A DNA stretch of 64,000 nucleotides from Pseudomonas kielensis (GTDB lineage: Bacteria > Pseudomonadota > Gammaproteobacteria > Pseudomonadales > Pseudomonadaceae), in the NCBI RefSeq assembly GCF_014236655.1, contig NZ_JACMYG010000002.1:310001-374000 (forward strand). The letters run 5' to 3'. Shown one piece after another: positions 35,793 to 44,837 of this stretch. Positions within the stretch are counted from its first letter, which is position 1; every line of letters begins with the position of its first letter. The notes beneath the pieces were generated by a model. It did no database searches and was not told the DNA's origin. It saw only the letters and a program-made list of their open reading frames with translations. Both the position numbers and the translations under genes were made by a program.

Positions 35793-37046
35793 TTAACTGT
35801 CAAGTCGGCTCCAGGCTGCCGAGGTGCGCTGGGCATTGTGGAGGTTGGCCGACTCGGCTAGATAACGACCTGCGTAACGGCGTGGCATAGTCGAGGTCTC
35901 AGACCAACCGCAGACTCGCCGTAGTTCGTCCGTGGCCCGCTCGAGGTCATGCCCACGCTTTTCGACCAGGTAAGCCAAAAAGTGGTCTGCAAAGGTGTGG
36001 CGAAAGTCATGCGCAGAAAGTGTAGGCAACAATCCTGGATGAGCCAGCTCAATGGTCAGAAACAGCCGATCAAGAACGTTAGACAACGCGCGGATCGACA
36101 GCGGGCGGCCACGATCCGAGATGAACAAATAGCGATACAGCAATTTCATCGGTTTACCGTCACGCAGAGGGCGCCGGTCGCGCTGGATATAGCGCTCGTA
36201 GACCTCATACAACTGTGCGGAGATGCCTACGGTCCGCCCATGTGTTTTGAGCGCAGGCTCTTCAACGCGCGGGTCGCGGGGATCATGTTCGCGATCATTG
36301 ATGCTGACATAGGCGTGCTGAGAACCTTTATTGATATCCGTGGTGTAGAGCTTCAGAAGTTCTCCGCGACGGATGCCGGTCTCCAAGAGCAATTCAATCA
36401 TTAGCCAGTTACGCAGTTGCAAACGCTCCGGGAACGGATTCTCCGCGGCGCCAGGGCGAATCAGTGTGCGAACGATCTGTAGTTGCGTATCTGTCAGGCT
36501 GCGGTAACGAGTGCGATCGGGACGAGCATTGATGATATGGCTCTCAAAGCGCCGCTCAATGACGTCGGCAACATCGGCAAATACCACGTTGATGTCAGCC
36601 TGTGTGGCTGAATTCTGACGGGCGCGCGGGATATAACGGGTGACGCACCAAGACAGGTATTTCTTCAGCAGGCGCAGGTACTGGTCACGTGTTCGTGAAC
36701 TGATCTGCTGAAAAAGTACAGTGCCAGCTTTGCCGATTCGGGCGATCAGATTATCGGCATGACGGCCACTTTGGAGCCAAATAGCGTAACCGTCCAGCAA
36801 AGCCAGAATCGCCTCAAAGTGGCAGGCCAAGATGGCCTCATCGATATCCAGATCTCGGCTTTTGGCATAGGCGTAGAAAGCCTGGATCGCGCGCAGGTGC
36901 GCCGCAGCCGTGTTGTAAGCCCGGTGCCTGAGTTTGAGTTGGACGTAGATGAACGGAATGAGTATGGGCAACGGCGTCGCATCACCAGCTTGTACAAGCA
37001 GCGGTAGTCGTTGACCTGAAGAGAACCGGCACTGAATCAGTTTCAT
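35793..37046 (-). CDS. ginA: GinA-like tyrosine recombinase
   Basis: 417 residues, first gene of the gin block and nearest the right end of the island. An N-terminal SAM-like DNA-binding region (about 25-135) precedes the catalytic domain with R226 in TGIRRGEL, the HDFRH box (H346, R349, H350) and a tyrosine at 391 in PRRYAGRYL as probable nucleophile. It is the most canonical, XerC/D-like, of the three. The promoter and right att-like repeat lie in the 120 bp upstream. Confidence 0.87.
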   Translation of the reverse strand: MKLIQCRFSSGQRLPLLVQAGDATPLPILIPFIYVQLKLRHRAYNTAAAHLRAIQAFYAYAKSRDLDIDEAILACHFEAILALLDGYAIWLQSGRHADNLIARIGKAGTVLFQQISSRTRDQYLRLLKKYLSWCVTRYIPRARQNSATQADINVVFADVADVIERRFESHIINARPDRTRYRSLTDTQLQIVRTLIRPGAAENPFPERLQLRNWLMIELLLETGIRRGELLKLYTTDINKGSQHAYVSINDREHDPRDPRVEEPALKTHGRTVGISAQLYEVYERYIQRDRRPLRDGKPMKLLYRYLFISDRGRPLSIRALSNVLDRLFLTIELAHPGLLPTLSAHDFRHTFADHFLAYLVEKRGHDLERATDELRRVCGWSETSTMPRRYAGRYLAESANLHNAQRTSAAWSRLDS

Positions 37047-37077
37047 CGACAGCTACCTCATTCAAGGACTCGCTATG

Positions 37078-37168
37078 AACACGAAACACATGGCCCGTTG
37101 AGAGAGTAGACATCAAATACGAATTGGTCGAATCAGTGACTTACGTGGCTTATGAACATTTCTAACAT
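37078..37168 (+). repeat. right att-like imperfect direct repeat of the island
   Basis: The block at 37078-37111 repeats 11003-11036 (30 of 34 identical) and TGAACATTTCTAACAT at 37153-37168 repeats 11041-11056 exactly, same orientation. The 41 bp between the blocks here (4 bp at the left end) include GAATCAGTGACTTA, similar to GAATCAAGTCATTA just left of the left copy. ATGAAC occurs at 37075, 37152 and 37212. The repeat lies directly upstream of ginA. Confidence 0.7.
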
Positions 37169-37202
37169 AGCCTGCCGTTTAACATAATATACATTATGCG
37201 AA

Positions 37203-37617
37203 CCGACAGATATGAACCTATGGGGCTCTGGTAGTCAGATTTTAAGGCAGACCCAGCCTCCCACATGCCACCTCTGGCTCAGCTTGCTGCCTGGCGATGC
37301 CAACGGCAACCCATGCCTCTGGTGATGCACGTTCGTTGTAATGACCCATTACGTTGGCAAACGCCCACCCCTGTATTCTCATCACCACCGACTGGACACA
37401 TGTCGCGCAACAGGACGCTCATTATTCCCAGCGACCGCCGCACAACCAACCAACTAGCTTGCGAATCAACCATCAACCCAGGTGTTCCGTATGCAAAGAA
37501 ACCCTGCGCGAATCTTTCAGATCACCGGAGGTTTCCTTTGCGTACGCAATATTGGTCAAGTTGCCGGGTATTGGCGTGAATGCTTTGTGTGGCTCGAGGC
37601 CGGATGGCGGCGCCATG
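37203..37617. other. gene-free stretch right of the island
   Basis: About 415 bp between the right end of the island and a small minus-strand gene. ORFs on the plus strand (37265-37579, 37354-37647) are proline- and arginine-rich chance readings. No RNA gene, terminator or target tRNA gene is seen, so the island did not insert into a tRNA gene on this side. Confidence 0.45.
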
Positions 37618-37797
37618 TCACTCGGTGGGTTTAACGGGAGTCGTTGAAGAGCCGATCACGCTTGCGATATTGCCCATATCGGGACGCAGTTCAGTCTTGC
37701 CATTCAAAAAGTCCAACGCGCGTTGCCGATCAGCAGCCGTCATGGCAGCGAGCCTGGTCGAGATAGCCTTCAGTTCATCGTCGTGAATCTTATCCAT
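37618..37797 (-). CDS. small hypothetical protein
   Basis: 59 residues (MDKIHDDELKAISTRLAAMTAADRQRALDFLNGKTEL...). AGGAG precedes the ATG at 37797 by 8 bp. The first 40 residues look like two amphipathic helices and the last 20 a flexible tail. No family is recognised. The good ribosome binding site and helical amphipathicity make it a credible gene. Confidence 0.6.
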   Translation of the reverse strand: MDKIHDDELKAISTRLAAMTAADRQRALDFLNGKTELRPDMGNIASVIGSSTTPVKPTE

Positions 37798-37980
37798 GTT
37801 CGTTCTCCTGATAGGCACCACACGGTGTTGGAAGCCCCATATTCCGGACATTCCAGGGTTGTGGCTACTGTAGGAAGTACCCGTTTTTTAGTGTTTTTGA
37901 CGATAGTGGCTATTTCCATATTCAACAACGGTAGAGCTCGGAATGTCGGTGTGTGCCCTACTCTTCATATTCCAATAACT

Positions 37981-38016
37981 TATAACTCAACTAAAGCTCT
38001 ATTTAGTTGAGTTATA
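37981..38016. promoter_or_regulatory. 15-bp perfect inverted repeat upstream of ppk2
   Basis: TATAACTCAACTAAA (37981-37995) and TTTAGTTGAGTTATA (38002-38016) are exact inverted arms around a 6-bp centre. It lies about 130 bp upstream of ppk2 in an otherwise gene-free 37798-38144 spacer. The AT-rich arms without a T-run favour an operator over a terminator, but an mRNA hairpin is possible. Confidence 0.55.
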
Positions 38017-38144
38017 TATTGGTGAGTCTTGGACCGTGACTGATCAGCCCCCTGCTCCTCAGCTTTTGATCTGTACTCGGCCAGTTCGCGTAGTGTCGTG
38101 ATCCTGACTACGCTTGTGTTCGGATCCCTATCGGAGTTTGGTTA

Positions 38145-38957
38145 ATGAGCAAGAAAAAACAGGCGCTTGCGAAAGCGCAGCCGCCCGCGCCGCTCAATCG
38201 CAAGGACTACGAGAAGCAACTTGCCGCCCTGCACGTCGAGCTGGTGAAGTTGCAGCAATGGGTGGTTGCCACGGGGGCCAAGGTGGTCATTGTGTTTGAG
38301 GGCCGTGACGGTGCGGGCAAAGGCGGCACGATCAAGGCCCTGACCGAGCGCGTGAGCCCGAGGATCTTTCGGGTGGTTGCCTTGCCTGCCCCGTCGGAGC
38401 GGGAAAAATCCCAGATGTACCTGCAGCGCTATATGCCGCACATGCCGGCCGCTGGCGAAGTGGTGATTTTCGACCGCAGTTGGTACAACCGCGCTGGCGT
38501 GGAACGAGTCATGGGGTTTTGCAGCGAGGATCAGGCGCGCACGTTCCTTGATCTGGCGCCGAGTTTCGAGCGTTTGATGGTCAACTCCGGGATCCTGCTG
38601 TTCAAGTACTGGCTGGAGGTCAGTCCTGAGGAACAAAGCCGTCGCCTCAAGGAGCGCATCACCGACGGGCGCAAGACCTGGAAACTCTCGCCCATGGATA
38701 TCAAGTCCTACAACCGTTGGGATGATTACACCCGTGCGCGCGACGAGATGTTCCAGGCTACGGATTCGCAGTGGGCGCCCTGGCATGCGGCCCGCTCGGA
38801 AAACAAGAAGTCGGTGCGGCTCAATGTGATCACTCACCTGCTGGAAAACATTCCCTACGAAACCATCAAGCAACCGCGAGTCAGGCTGCCCAAGCGCAAG
38901 GTGGGCGACTACAAGGCCATCAACTATCCGTTCAAATACATCGCCGAACGGTTCTGA
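38145..38957 (+). CDS. ppk2: polyphosphate kinase 2
   Basis: 270 residues. PPK2 enzymes move phosphate between polyphosphate and nucleotides in the cytoplasm. Walker A GRDGAGKGGT, the Walker B/lid region FDRSWYNRAGVERVMGFC and the RMIDGRKTWKLSPMD-like ERITDGRKTWKLSPMD segment are present. Length and the single PPK2 domain point to the one-domain classes; the preferred nucleotide cannot be told. GGAG lies 8 bp before the ATG. The next gene, a mechanosensitive channel, starts 40 bp downstream and may be cotranscribed. Confidence 0.93.
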   Translation: MSKKKQALAKAQPPAPLNRKDYEKQLAALHVELVKLQQWVVATGAKVVIVFEGRDGAGKGGTIKALTERVSPRIFRVVALPAPSEREKSQMYLQRYMPHMPAAGEVVIFDRSWYNRAGVERVMGFCSEDQARTFLDLAPSFERLMVNSGILLFKYWLEVSPEEQSRRLKERITDGRKTWKLSPMDIKSYNRWDDYTRARDEMFQATDSQWAPWHAARSENKKSVRLNVITHLLENIPYETIKQPRVRLPKRKVGDYKAINYPFKYIAERF

Positions 38958-38997
38958 GCACCAGGGCAAGTGATTCACCACAGGGCCGGGCGCATCT

Positions 38998-41382
38998 ATG
39001 GGCAGTGCATGGAAAACGATGTGGTTGCTGGCGCTCGTCCTGTTCGGGTCATGGTCCGTTGTCATGGCGGCGGACGCCAGCCCGGTCGGCCTGGTAGCCA
39101 AGACTGAGCAGGCGACGTTTGTCATTGCGCAGAATGACTTGCCGGGCTTGCAGGCCCGTCTCGACGGCCTCAAGCAGCAGGTGTCGCTGGCCGACAGCCT
39201 GACCCAACTGGTCAGTCTGCAGGACTTGATTCAGACCTACCTCAACGACGTCGAACGGCAACTCTCGGCGTTGCGGCCGTTGCAGGCCCAGCTCCAGGCC
39301 CAGCTGGGGGTGCTGGGCCCCGCCTCCGCTGACGAACAGGCGCCGGAAAACACCGACATTGCGATCCAGCGCATCCATCTCATCGAGCAGAAAGACAAGC
39401 TCGACAGCAGTTTGAAAACCCTGGCCGGCCTCAAGGCCAGTGCCACGGAGCTGACCACCCAGATTGCCGCCCTGCGCCGCAGCCTGCTGGAAAGCGAAGT
39501 GACGCAGCGCAGTAACAGCATCCTCAGCCCGAATTTCTGGCGGCCGTTGATTGCCCCGCAACCGCAAGACCGGCAACGGCTCAGTGCGGTGCTGCAGGAG
39601 ATCGGCGCCACCCTGGCGTCGGTCTGGCAGCCGGGCCAACGCCTGGCGAGCAGTATGTTGCTGTTGCTGGCACTGGCGGTGTGGACCCAGGGACGTAGGC
39701 TCGCTGAGCGGGGGCTGTTCTGGGTGTGCATTCATCGCATGCCCGAAGGTCGGCTGCGCCGCAGTTCATTGGCGCTGGCATCGATCCTCGCCACCTTGCT
39801 GACCGCTACCTGCGCCTTGGAGTTGCTGTTTTATGCGGTGACACGGCAACTGCCGTTGACTCCCATGCTGCAGAACCTGGCCGAAGAAATCGAAAAACTG
39901 GTGTACACCTGCGTGCTGATTACCGGCCTGAGCCGGGCCTTGCTCTCGAACCGCCATCCCTCCTGGCGACTGCCGGCGATTGCCGACCCCGTGGCCATGG
40001 CAATGGAGCCCTTTCCGCGGATCCTGGCGGGCGTGCTGCTGGTCCTGGTGACGCTGTCGCAGATCACCAACGTCAGCGGCATGAGCTCCCAGGCGGTGAT
40101 TGTTGGCCGGGGCGTGATCGCCCTGATCGTGACCGTGATCCTTGCCATCTTGCTGTTGCACATCAGCAAGGTACGCAAGGCCGTGGCCGACAGCGGTGAG
40201 GCTCCGGAAGCCGGCACCACCCTGGCTGGGCTGATGTACGCGTTCACCAGCCTGGCGGTCGTGGCCTCCATGTTGGCGCTGCTGACGGGCTACATCTCGC
40301 TGGCCCGGTTCATCACCTATGAACTCGTGTGGCTGTTCATTGTGTTCTCCGGTTTCTACCTGCTGATGCAGTTGTTCAAGGACCTGTGCGAGTACCTGTT
40401 TTCCCCCAGGCAAGCCAGCGGCAAGGCACTCAAGCAGTTGCTGGGGATCGGCGATGCGCGCCTGGAGCAGGTTTCGACGGTGCTGTCGGGGGCCGGTCGC
40501 GCGAGCATGCTGTTGTTCGCCTTGATTGCGCTGCTGGTGGGCGGCGTCGGCACCACCTTCGGTCAACTGTTTGCCCAGGCCCTGGAGATTCTCGGCGGCG
40601 CGGGCTTGCGCAAACTGAACATCATCCCTGGGCATTTGCTCAACGCGGTGTTGGCGTTGTTGATTGGCGTCTACCTGATCCGCTCACTGCGCCGCTGGCT
40701 GGACAACGAGTTCCTGCCCAAGACCGCGATGGACCCTGGCATGTGCGCGTCCCTGAGCACGCTGTTCGCCAACATCGGGTACGCCCTGGTGATTTTGCTC
40801 GCCCTGTCTTCGCTGGGCGTGCAATGGACGAACCTGGCCTGGATCGTCAGTGCGTTGTCGGTGGGCATTGGGTTTGGTTTGCAGGAAATCGTCAAGAATT
40901 TCGTCTCCGGCCTGATTCTGCTGACCGAGCGCCCGGTCAAGGTCGGCGACCTGATCAGTATCAGTGGGGTCGAAGGCGACATTCGGCGGATCAATGTCAG
41001 GGCCACGGAAATCCAGCTCAGTGACCGCTCCATTGTGATCGTCCCCAACTCCCAGCTGATTTCCCAGAACCTGCGCAACGTGACCCTGGGCGGGAGTGCC
41101 CAGGGGGTGGCGACGCTGGAACTGACCTTCGCGCTGGATATCGATCCCGAGCAAGTCAACGACCTGCTGTACAACACCTACTGCGAGCACGAGAACATCC
41201 TCGACCACCCTGCCCCCTTCGTGCGCTTCAGCAAGTTGACGCCCGACGGCATCACCCTGACCGTCACCGGCTACGTCAGCAGCCCCAGAGTGGTCGGCAA
41301 GATCAAGAGCGACCTGCTGTTCGAGATCCTCAAGCGCCTGGGGGCCGCCGGCATCTCCCTGGCCAAACCGGCGGCGGAGTGA
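38998..41382 (+). CDS. large MscS-family mechanosensitive channel with DUF3772-like periplasmic domain
   Basis: 794 residues. Signal peptide (about 1-25, ending VVMAADA), then a periplasmic coiled-coil region to about 200 resembling DUF3772, about ten membrane helices, and the MscS pore and beta domain: FGLQEIVKNFVSGLILL, ERPVKVGDLISI and VIVPNSQLISQNLRN. Such extended MscS proteins (as in MscK/MscM-like groups) open on membrane tension. The upstream ppk2 and the convergent acyl-CoA ligase, only 9 bp away, give no functional hint. Confidence 0.9.
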   Translation: MGSAWKTMWLLALVLFGSWSVVMAADASPVGLVAKTEQATFVIAQNDLPGLQARLDGLKQQVSLADSLTQLVSLQDLIQTYLNDVERQLSALRPLQAQLQAQLGVLGPASADEQAPENTDIAIQRIHLIEQKDKLDSSLKTLAGLKASATELTTQIAALRRSLLESEVTQRSNSILSPNFWRPLIAPQPQDRQRLSAVLQEIGATLASVWQPGQRLASSMLLLLALAVWTQGRRLAERGLFWVCIHRMPEGRLRRSSLALASILATLLTATCALELLFYAVTRQLPLTPMLQNLAEEIEKLVYTCVLITGLSRALLSNRHPSWRLPAIADPVAMAMEPFPRILAGVLLVLVTLSQITNVSGMSSQAVIVGRGVIALIVTVILAILLLHISKVRKAVADSGEAPEAGTTLAGLMYAFTSLAVVASMLALLTGYISLARFITYELVWLFIVFSGFYLLMQLFKDLCEYLFSPRQASGKALKQLLGIGDARLEQVSTVLSGAGRASMLLFALIALLVGGVGTTFGQLFAQALEILGGAGLRKLNIIPGHLLNAVLALLIGVYLIRSLRRWLDNEFLPKTAMDPGMCASLSTLFANIGYALVILLALSSLGVQWTNLAWIVSALSVGIGFGLQEIVKNFVSGLILLTERPVKVGDLISISGVEGDIRRINVRATEIQLSDRSIVIVPNSQLISQNLRNVTLGGSAQGVATLELTFALDIDPEQVNDLLYNTYCEHENILDHPAPFVRFSKLTPDGITLTVTGYVSSPRVVGKIKSDLLFEILKRLGAAGISLAKPAAE

Positions 41383-41391
41383 CCGCCGGCC

Positions 41392-43035
41392 TCAGCTCAT
41401 TTCTTCCTCGCGGATCAGCTTTTTGTTGATCTTGCCGACGCTGGTCTTGGGGATCTCGGTGACGAACTTGAACTGCTTGGGGATCGCCCACTTGTTGATC
41501 CGCCCACGCTCGACAAACGTCTGCAGGTGCGCTTCGAGGAGCTTGCGGTCCAGGTAGTGCCCGGGCTCGCACACCACCAGGGCCATGGGCCGTTCCCCCC
41601 ACTGCTCGTCAACAATCCCGACCACCGCCACCGACATCACCGCCGGGTGTTCGCTGATCAGGCTTTCCAGTTCCAGGGAGCTGATCCACTCCCCGCCCGT
41701 CTTGATCACATCCTTGATCCGGTCTTTGATTTCCACGCCGCCGCGGGCATCGATCGACGCCATGTCGCCGGTGTGCAGCCAACCGCCCTGCCACAACTCG
41801 GCGCCCTTTTGCGGCTCCTTCAGATACCCCTGGGTCAACCAGGGCGCGCGCACCACGATCTCACCCAGGGCTTCACCGTCGTGGGGCACGTCATTGCCTT
41901 CGGCATCGATGATTTTCAGGTCGACCATCGGCACCGGCACCCCAGTCTTGATACGCGTGGCCAGTTGGTCCTGCATGGGTTGCTGCAGATCGTCGGCCCG
42001 CAGATAGGTGGTGCACAGCACCGGGCAGGTTTCCGACATGCCGTAGCCACTGTGTACCTGGATCCCCCTGGCGCTGGCTTCGCTGGCAATGCCCAGGGTC
42101 AGCGCGCTGCCGCCCAGGAGCATTTTCCAGCCATCAAAACGGCTGTGCTTGCCCGCCTCGCAGTTGAGGATCATCTGCAAAATGGTCGGCACACAGTGGG
42201 AAAACGTGACCTTCTCCTCACGGTACAACTGCACCAGCCGATTGGGCTCGTAACGCCCCGGGTACACCTGCTTGAGGCCCATGAGCGTCGCAACATAGGG
42301 CACGCCCCAGGCATGCACATGGAACATCGGGGTGATGGGCATGTACACATCGTCGGAGCGCAACAGTGGCAAGCCTTGATAGGCGCCGAGGGTGCCCACC
42401 GCATTGAGGGTGTGCAGCACCAGTTGGCGGTGGGTGAAATACACGCCTTTCGGGTCGCCGGTGGTGCCGGTGGTGTAGAACAGCGTCGCCACCGAGTTCT
42501 CATCGAAGTCGGGGAAGGCGTACTGGTCTGCGGCCTCGGCCAACAGGTGCTCGTACTCCCCCACCACTGGCAGGCAGGTCTCGGCCGCCGTCTCATCCGT
42601 CAGCTGCAGGTAACCCTTGACCGTCGTCAGTTGCCCTTGCAGTTGTTCGACCAGGGGCAGGAAGTCGTCATGCACCAGCACCAGGTCATCCTCGGCGTGG
42701 TTCATGGTGAACAGCACCTGCTCCGCCGACAGGCGAATGTTCACGGTGTGCAGCACCGCGCCGATCATCGGCACGGCAAAGAAGCATTCCAGGTAGCGGT
42801 GGCTGTCCCAATCGAGCAAGGCCACGGTGTCCCCGGCCTTGACGCCGGCGGCGGTCAAGGCGTTGGCCAGGCGGCGAATCCGCTGGTTGAGGGTCTGGTA
42901 GCTGTAGCGCAGTTTGTCGGCGTAGACGATTTCCCGCCCTGGCTCGTAGCGCACCCCGGACAGCAGCAATTGCTTGATCAGCAAGGGATAGGCATAGGCG
43001 CCGGCGGCCGGAGGAATGATTTTTGTCTCGATCAT
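41392..43035 (-). CDS. acyl-CoA ligase (AlkK-like, AMP-forming)
   Basis: 547 residues. AMP-binding motif FYTTGTTGDPKGV (about 188), acyl-site YGMSETCP (about 327), GWLHTGDMASID, and the C-terminal catalytic lysine region PKTSVGKINKK are intact. It activates carboxylic acids, most probably medium-chain fatty acids, to CoA esters at ATP cost. It is the last gene of the long minus-strand operon, 23 bp after an acyl-CoA dehydrogenase gene, so it supplies that enzyme's substrate. Confidence 0.92.
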   Translation of the reverse strand: MIETKIIPPAAGAYAYPLLIKQLLLSGVRYEPGREIVYADKLRYSYQTLNQRIRRLANALTAAGVKAGDTVALLDWDSHRYLECFFAVPMIGAVLHTVNIRLSAEQVLFTMNHAEDDLVLVHDDFLPLVEQLQGQLTTVKGYLQLTDETAAETCLPVVGEYEHLLAEAADQYAFPDFDENSVATLFYTTGTTGDPKGVYFTHRQLVLHTLNAVGTLGAYQGLPLLRSDDVYMPITPMFHVHAWGVPYVATLMGLKQVYPGRYEPNRLVQLYREEKVTFSHCVPTILQMILNCEAGKHSRFDGWKMLLGGSALTLGIASEASARGIQVHSGYGMSETCPVLCTTYLRADDLQQPMQDQLATRIKTGVPVPMVDLKIIDAEGNDVPHDGEALGEIVVRAPWLTQGYLKEPQKGAELWQGGWLHTGDMASIDARGGVEIKDRIKDVIKTGGEWISSLELESLISEHPAVMSVAVVGIVDEQWGERPMALVVCEPGHYLDRKLLEAHLQTFVERGRINKWAIPKQFKFVTEIPKTSVGKINKKLIREEEMS

Positions 43036-43058
43036 GCTGGGGTTCCTTGTCCGTTCAA

Positions 43059-44837
43059 TCAGAACTGCGCGGCTGGAAGTTCATAAAGGCAGGCGCTACC
43101 GGCCCTGACCGATTCGCTCAGTGAATGGATGCGCGGCAACAGGCGGGCGAAGTAGAAACGCGCGGTGCACAGCTTGCCGGCATAGAACTCATCCTCATGG
43201 GCCTTGCCCATGGCCGCCTGGGCCATCAACGCCCACATATAGGCATAGGCGGTGTAGCCAAAGACCTGCAGGTACTCCACCGAGGCCGCGCCGATTTCAT
43301 TCGGGTTGTCCTGCGCCCGATCCAGCAGCCAGGCGGTCAGTTCGTCGAGGTTGTCGACGGCGGCGCTCAGTGGCTTGCAGAACTTGCCCATGTCCGCCCC
43401 GGCATTGGCGATGAAATGGCGGATTTCTTCGGCGAACACGCGATACAGCGCCCCGCCGCTGCCGACAATCTTGCGCCCGGCCAGGTCCAGGGACTGAATG
43501 CCGTTGGTGCCTTCATAGATCTGGGTGATCCGCACATCACGCACCAGTTGCTCTTGCCCCCACTCACGGATGTAGCCGTGGCCGCCAAACACCTGCTGGC
43601 CGTGCACCGTGGTCTCCAGCCCCATGTCGGTGAGGAACGCCTTGGCCACCGGCGTCAGCAAAGCCACCAGTTCCTGGGCGCGGGTCCGGGTTGCCGGGTC
43701 TTGGCTGTACTTGGCCGTGTCCAGTTGCAGCGCCACGTAGCTGGAAAACGCCCGGCCGCCCTCGTTCAAGGCTTTCATGGTCAGCAACATGCGTCGCACG
43801 TCCGGGTGCACGATGATCGGGTCGGCGGCCTTTTCGGTGGCCTGCGGGCCCGTGGGTGCGCGGCTCTGCAGGCGATCGCGGGCGTACTCCACCGCGTTCT
43901 GGTAGGAACGCTCACCCAACGCCAGGCCCTGGATACCTACGCCCAGGCGCTCGTAGTTCATCATGGTGAACATCGCGGCCAGGCCCTTGTTCGGCGCATC
44001 GACGATCCAGCCGGTGGCACCGTCGAAGTTCATCACGCAGGTGGGGGACGCCTTGATGCCCATCTTGTGTTCGATGGAACCGCACGACAGCGCGTTGGTG
44101 GCGCCCAGGGAGCCATCGTCGTTGACCAGCACCTTGGGCACCAGGAACAGCGAAATGCCCTTGGGCCCGGCCGGCGCATCCGGCAGTCGCGCCAGCACCA
44201 GGTGAATGATGTTCTCGGTCAGGTCGTGCTCACCGCCGGTGATGAAGATCTTGCTGCCGCTGATCCGGTAGCTGCCATCGGCTGCCGGCTCGGCCCGGGT
44301 GCGAATCAGCCCCAGGTCGGTACCCGCATGGGCTTCGGTCAGGCACATCGAGCCGGTCCAGGTGCCGGCGTACATGTTCGGCAGGTAGCGTTGCTTGAGC
44401 GCCTGGCTGGCGTGGGCGTTGATCGACAGGCAGGCGCCGGCCGTCAGCATCGGGTACAGGCCAAACGACAGGCTGGCGGAGTTGACCATCTCCTCGACCT
44501 GGGCCGAAATCGCCTTGGGCATGCCCATGCCACCAAACTGCGGGTCGCCGCCAACGCCCACCCAACCGCCTTCGGCAAACGCCTGGTACGCCTCGGCGAA
44601 ACCCTGTGGCGCAGTCACCTGGCCGTTGTCCCACCCACAGCCTTGCTCATCACCGCTGCGGTTCAGCGGCGCGATCACGTGCGCGCTGATCTTGCCGGCT
44701 TCCTCGAGGATCGCCGCGGCTGTCTCTGGATCGATGACCTCGGCCAGGCCCGGCAATTGCGCCCATAACCTGGAAACCTGGAACACCTCATTGAGGACAA
44801 ACTGCATGTCACGCAAAGGGGCTTTGTAATCAGACAT
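43059..44837 (-). CDS. acyl-CoA dehydrogenase with C-terminal extension
   Basis: 592 residues from the ATG at 44837, which overlaps the stop of the transporter gene by 8 bp. A FAD-binding acyl-CoA dehydrogenase core carries CLTEAHAGTDLG, the KIFITGG motif and QIYEGTNGIQ with the catalytic glutamate region. The extra C-terminal domain of about 120 residues matches the FadE5/DmdC-type dehydrogenases, which are larger than the 380-residue classical forms. Likely role: first oxidation step on the CoA ester made by the adjacent ligase. Confidence 0.92.
   Translation of the reverse strand: MSDYKAPLRDMQFVLNEVFQVSRLWAQLPGLAEVIDPETAAAILEEAGKISAHVIAPLNRSGDEQGCGWDNGQVTAPQGFAEAYQAFAEGGWVGVGGDPQFGGMGMPKAISAQVEEMVNSASLSFGLYPMLTAGACLSINAHASQALKQRYLPNMYAGTWTGSMCLTEAHAGTDLGLIRTRAEPAADGSYRISGSKIFITGGEHDLTENIIHLVLARLPDAPAGPKGISLFLVPKVLVNDDGSLGATNALSCGSIEHKMGIKASPTCVMNFDGATGWIVDAPNKGLAAMFTMMNYERLGVGIQGLALGERSYQNAVEYARDRLQSRAPTGPQATEKAADPIIVHPDVRRMLLTMKALNEGGRAFSSYVALQLDTAKYSQDPATRTRAQELVALLTPVAKAFLTDMGLETTVHGQQVFGGHGYIREWGQEQLVRDVRITQIYEGTNGIQSLDLAGRKIVGSGGALYRVFAEEIRHFIANAGADMGKFCKPLSAAVDNLDELTAWLLDRAQDNPNEIGAASVEYLQVFGYTAYAYMWALMAQAAMGKAHEDEFYAGKLCTARFYFARLLPRIHSLSESVRAGSACLYELPAAQF

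Larger units (their letters stand above)
11003..37168. mobile_element. GInt-type genomic island carrying a defence cargo
   Basis: The roughly 26.2-kb segment is bounded by imperfect direct repeats. A block of three dissimilar tyrosine recombinases plus a small coiled-coil protein sits at its right end, transcribed inward, and the opposite end is AT-rich. This is the tripartite structure described for GInts (ginABCD, cargo, short AT-rich 3' end). The cargo is visibly lower in GC than the flanks and has CHAT, Septu-like, NACHT-nuclease, Gabija-like and PIN genes. Exact crossover points are not determined; 11003 and 37168 are the outer limits of matching sequence. Confidence 0.75.

Noticed and set aside
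37265..37647. Plus-strand ORFs right of the island
   Set aside because: Proline/arginine-rich chance frames without ribosome binding sites.
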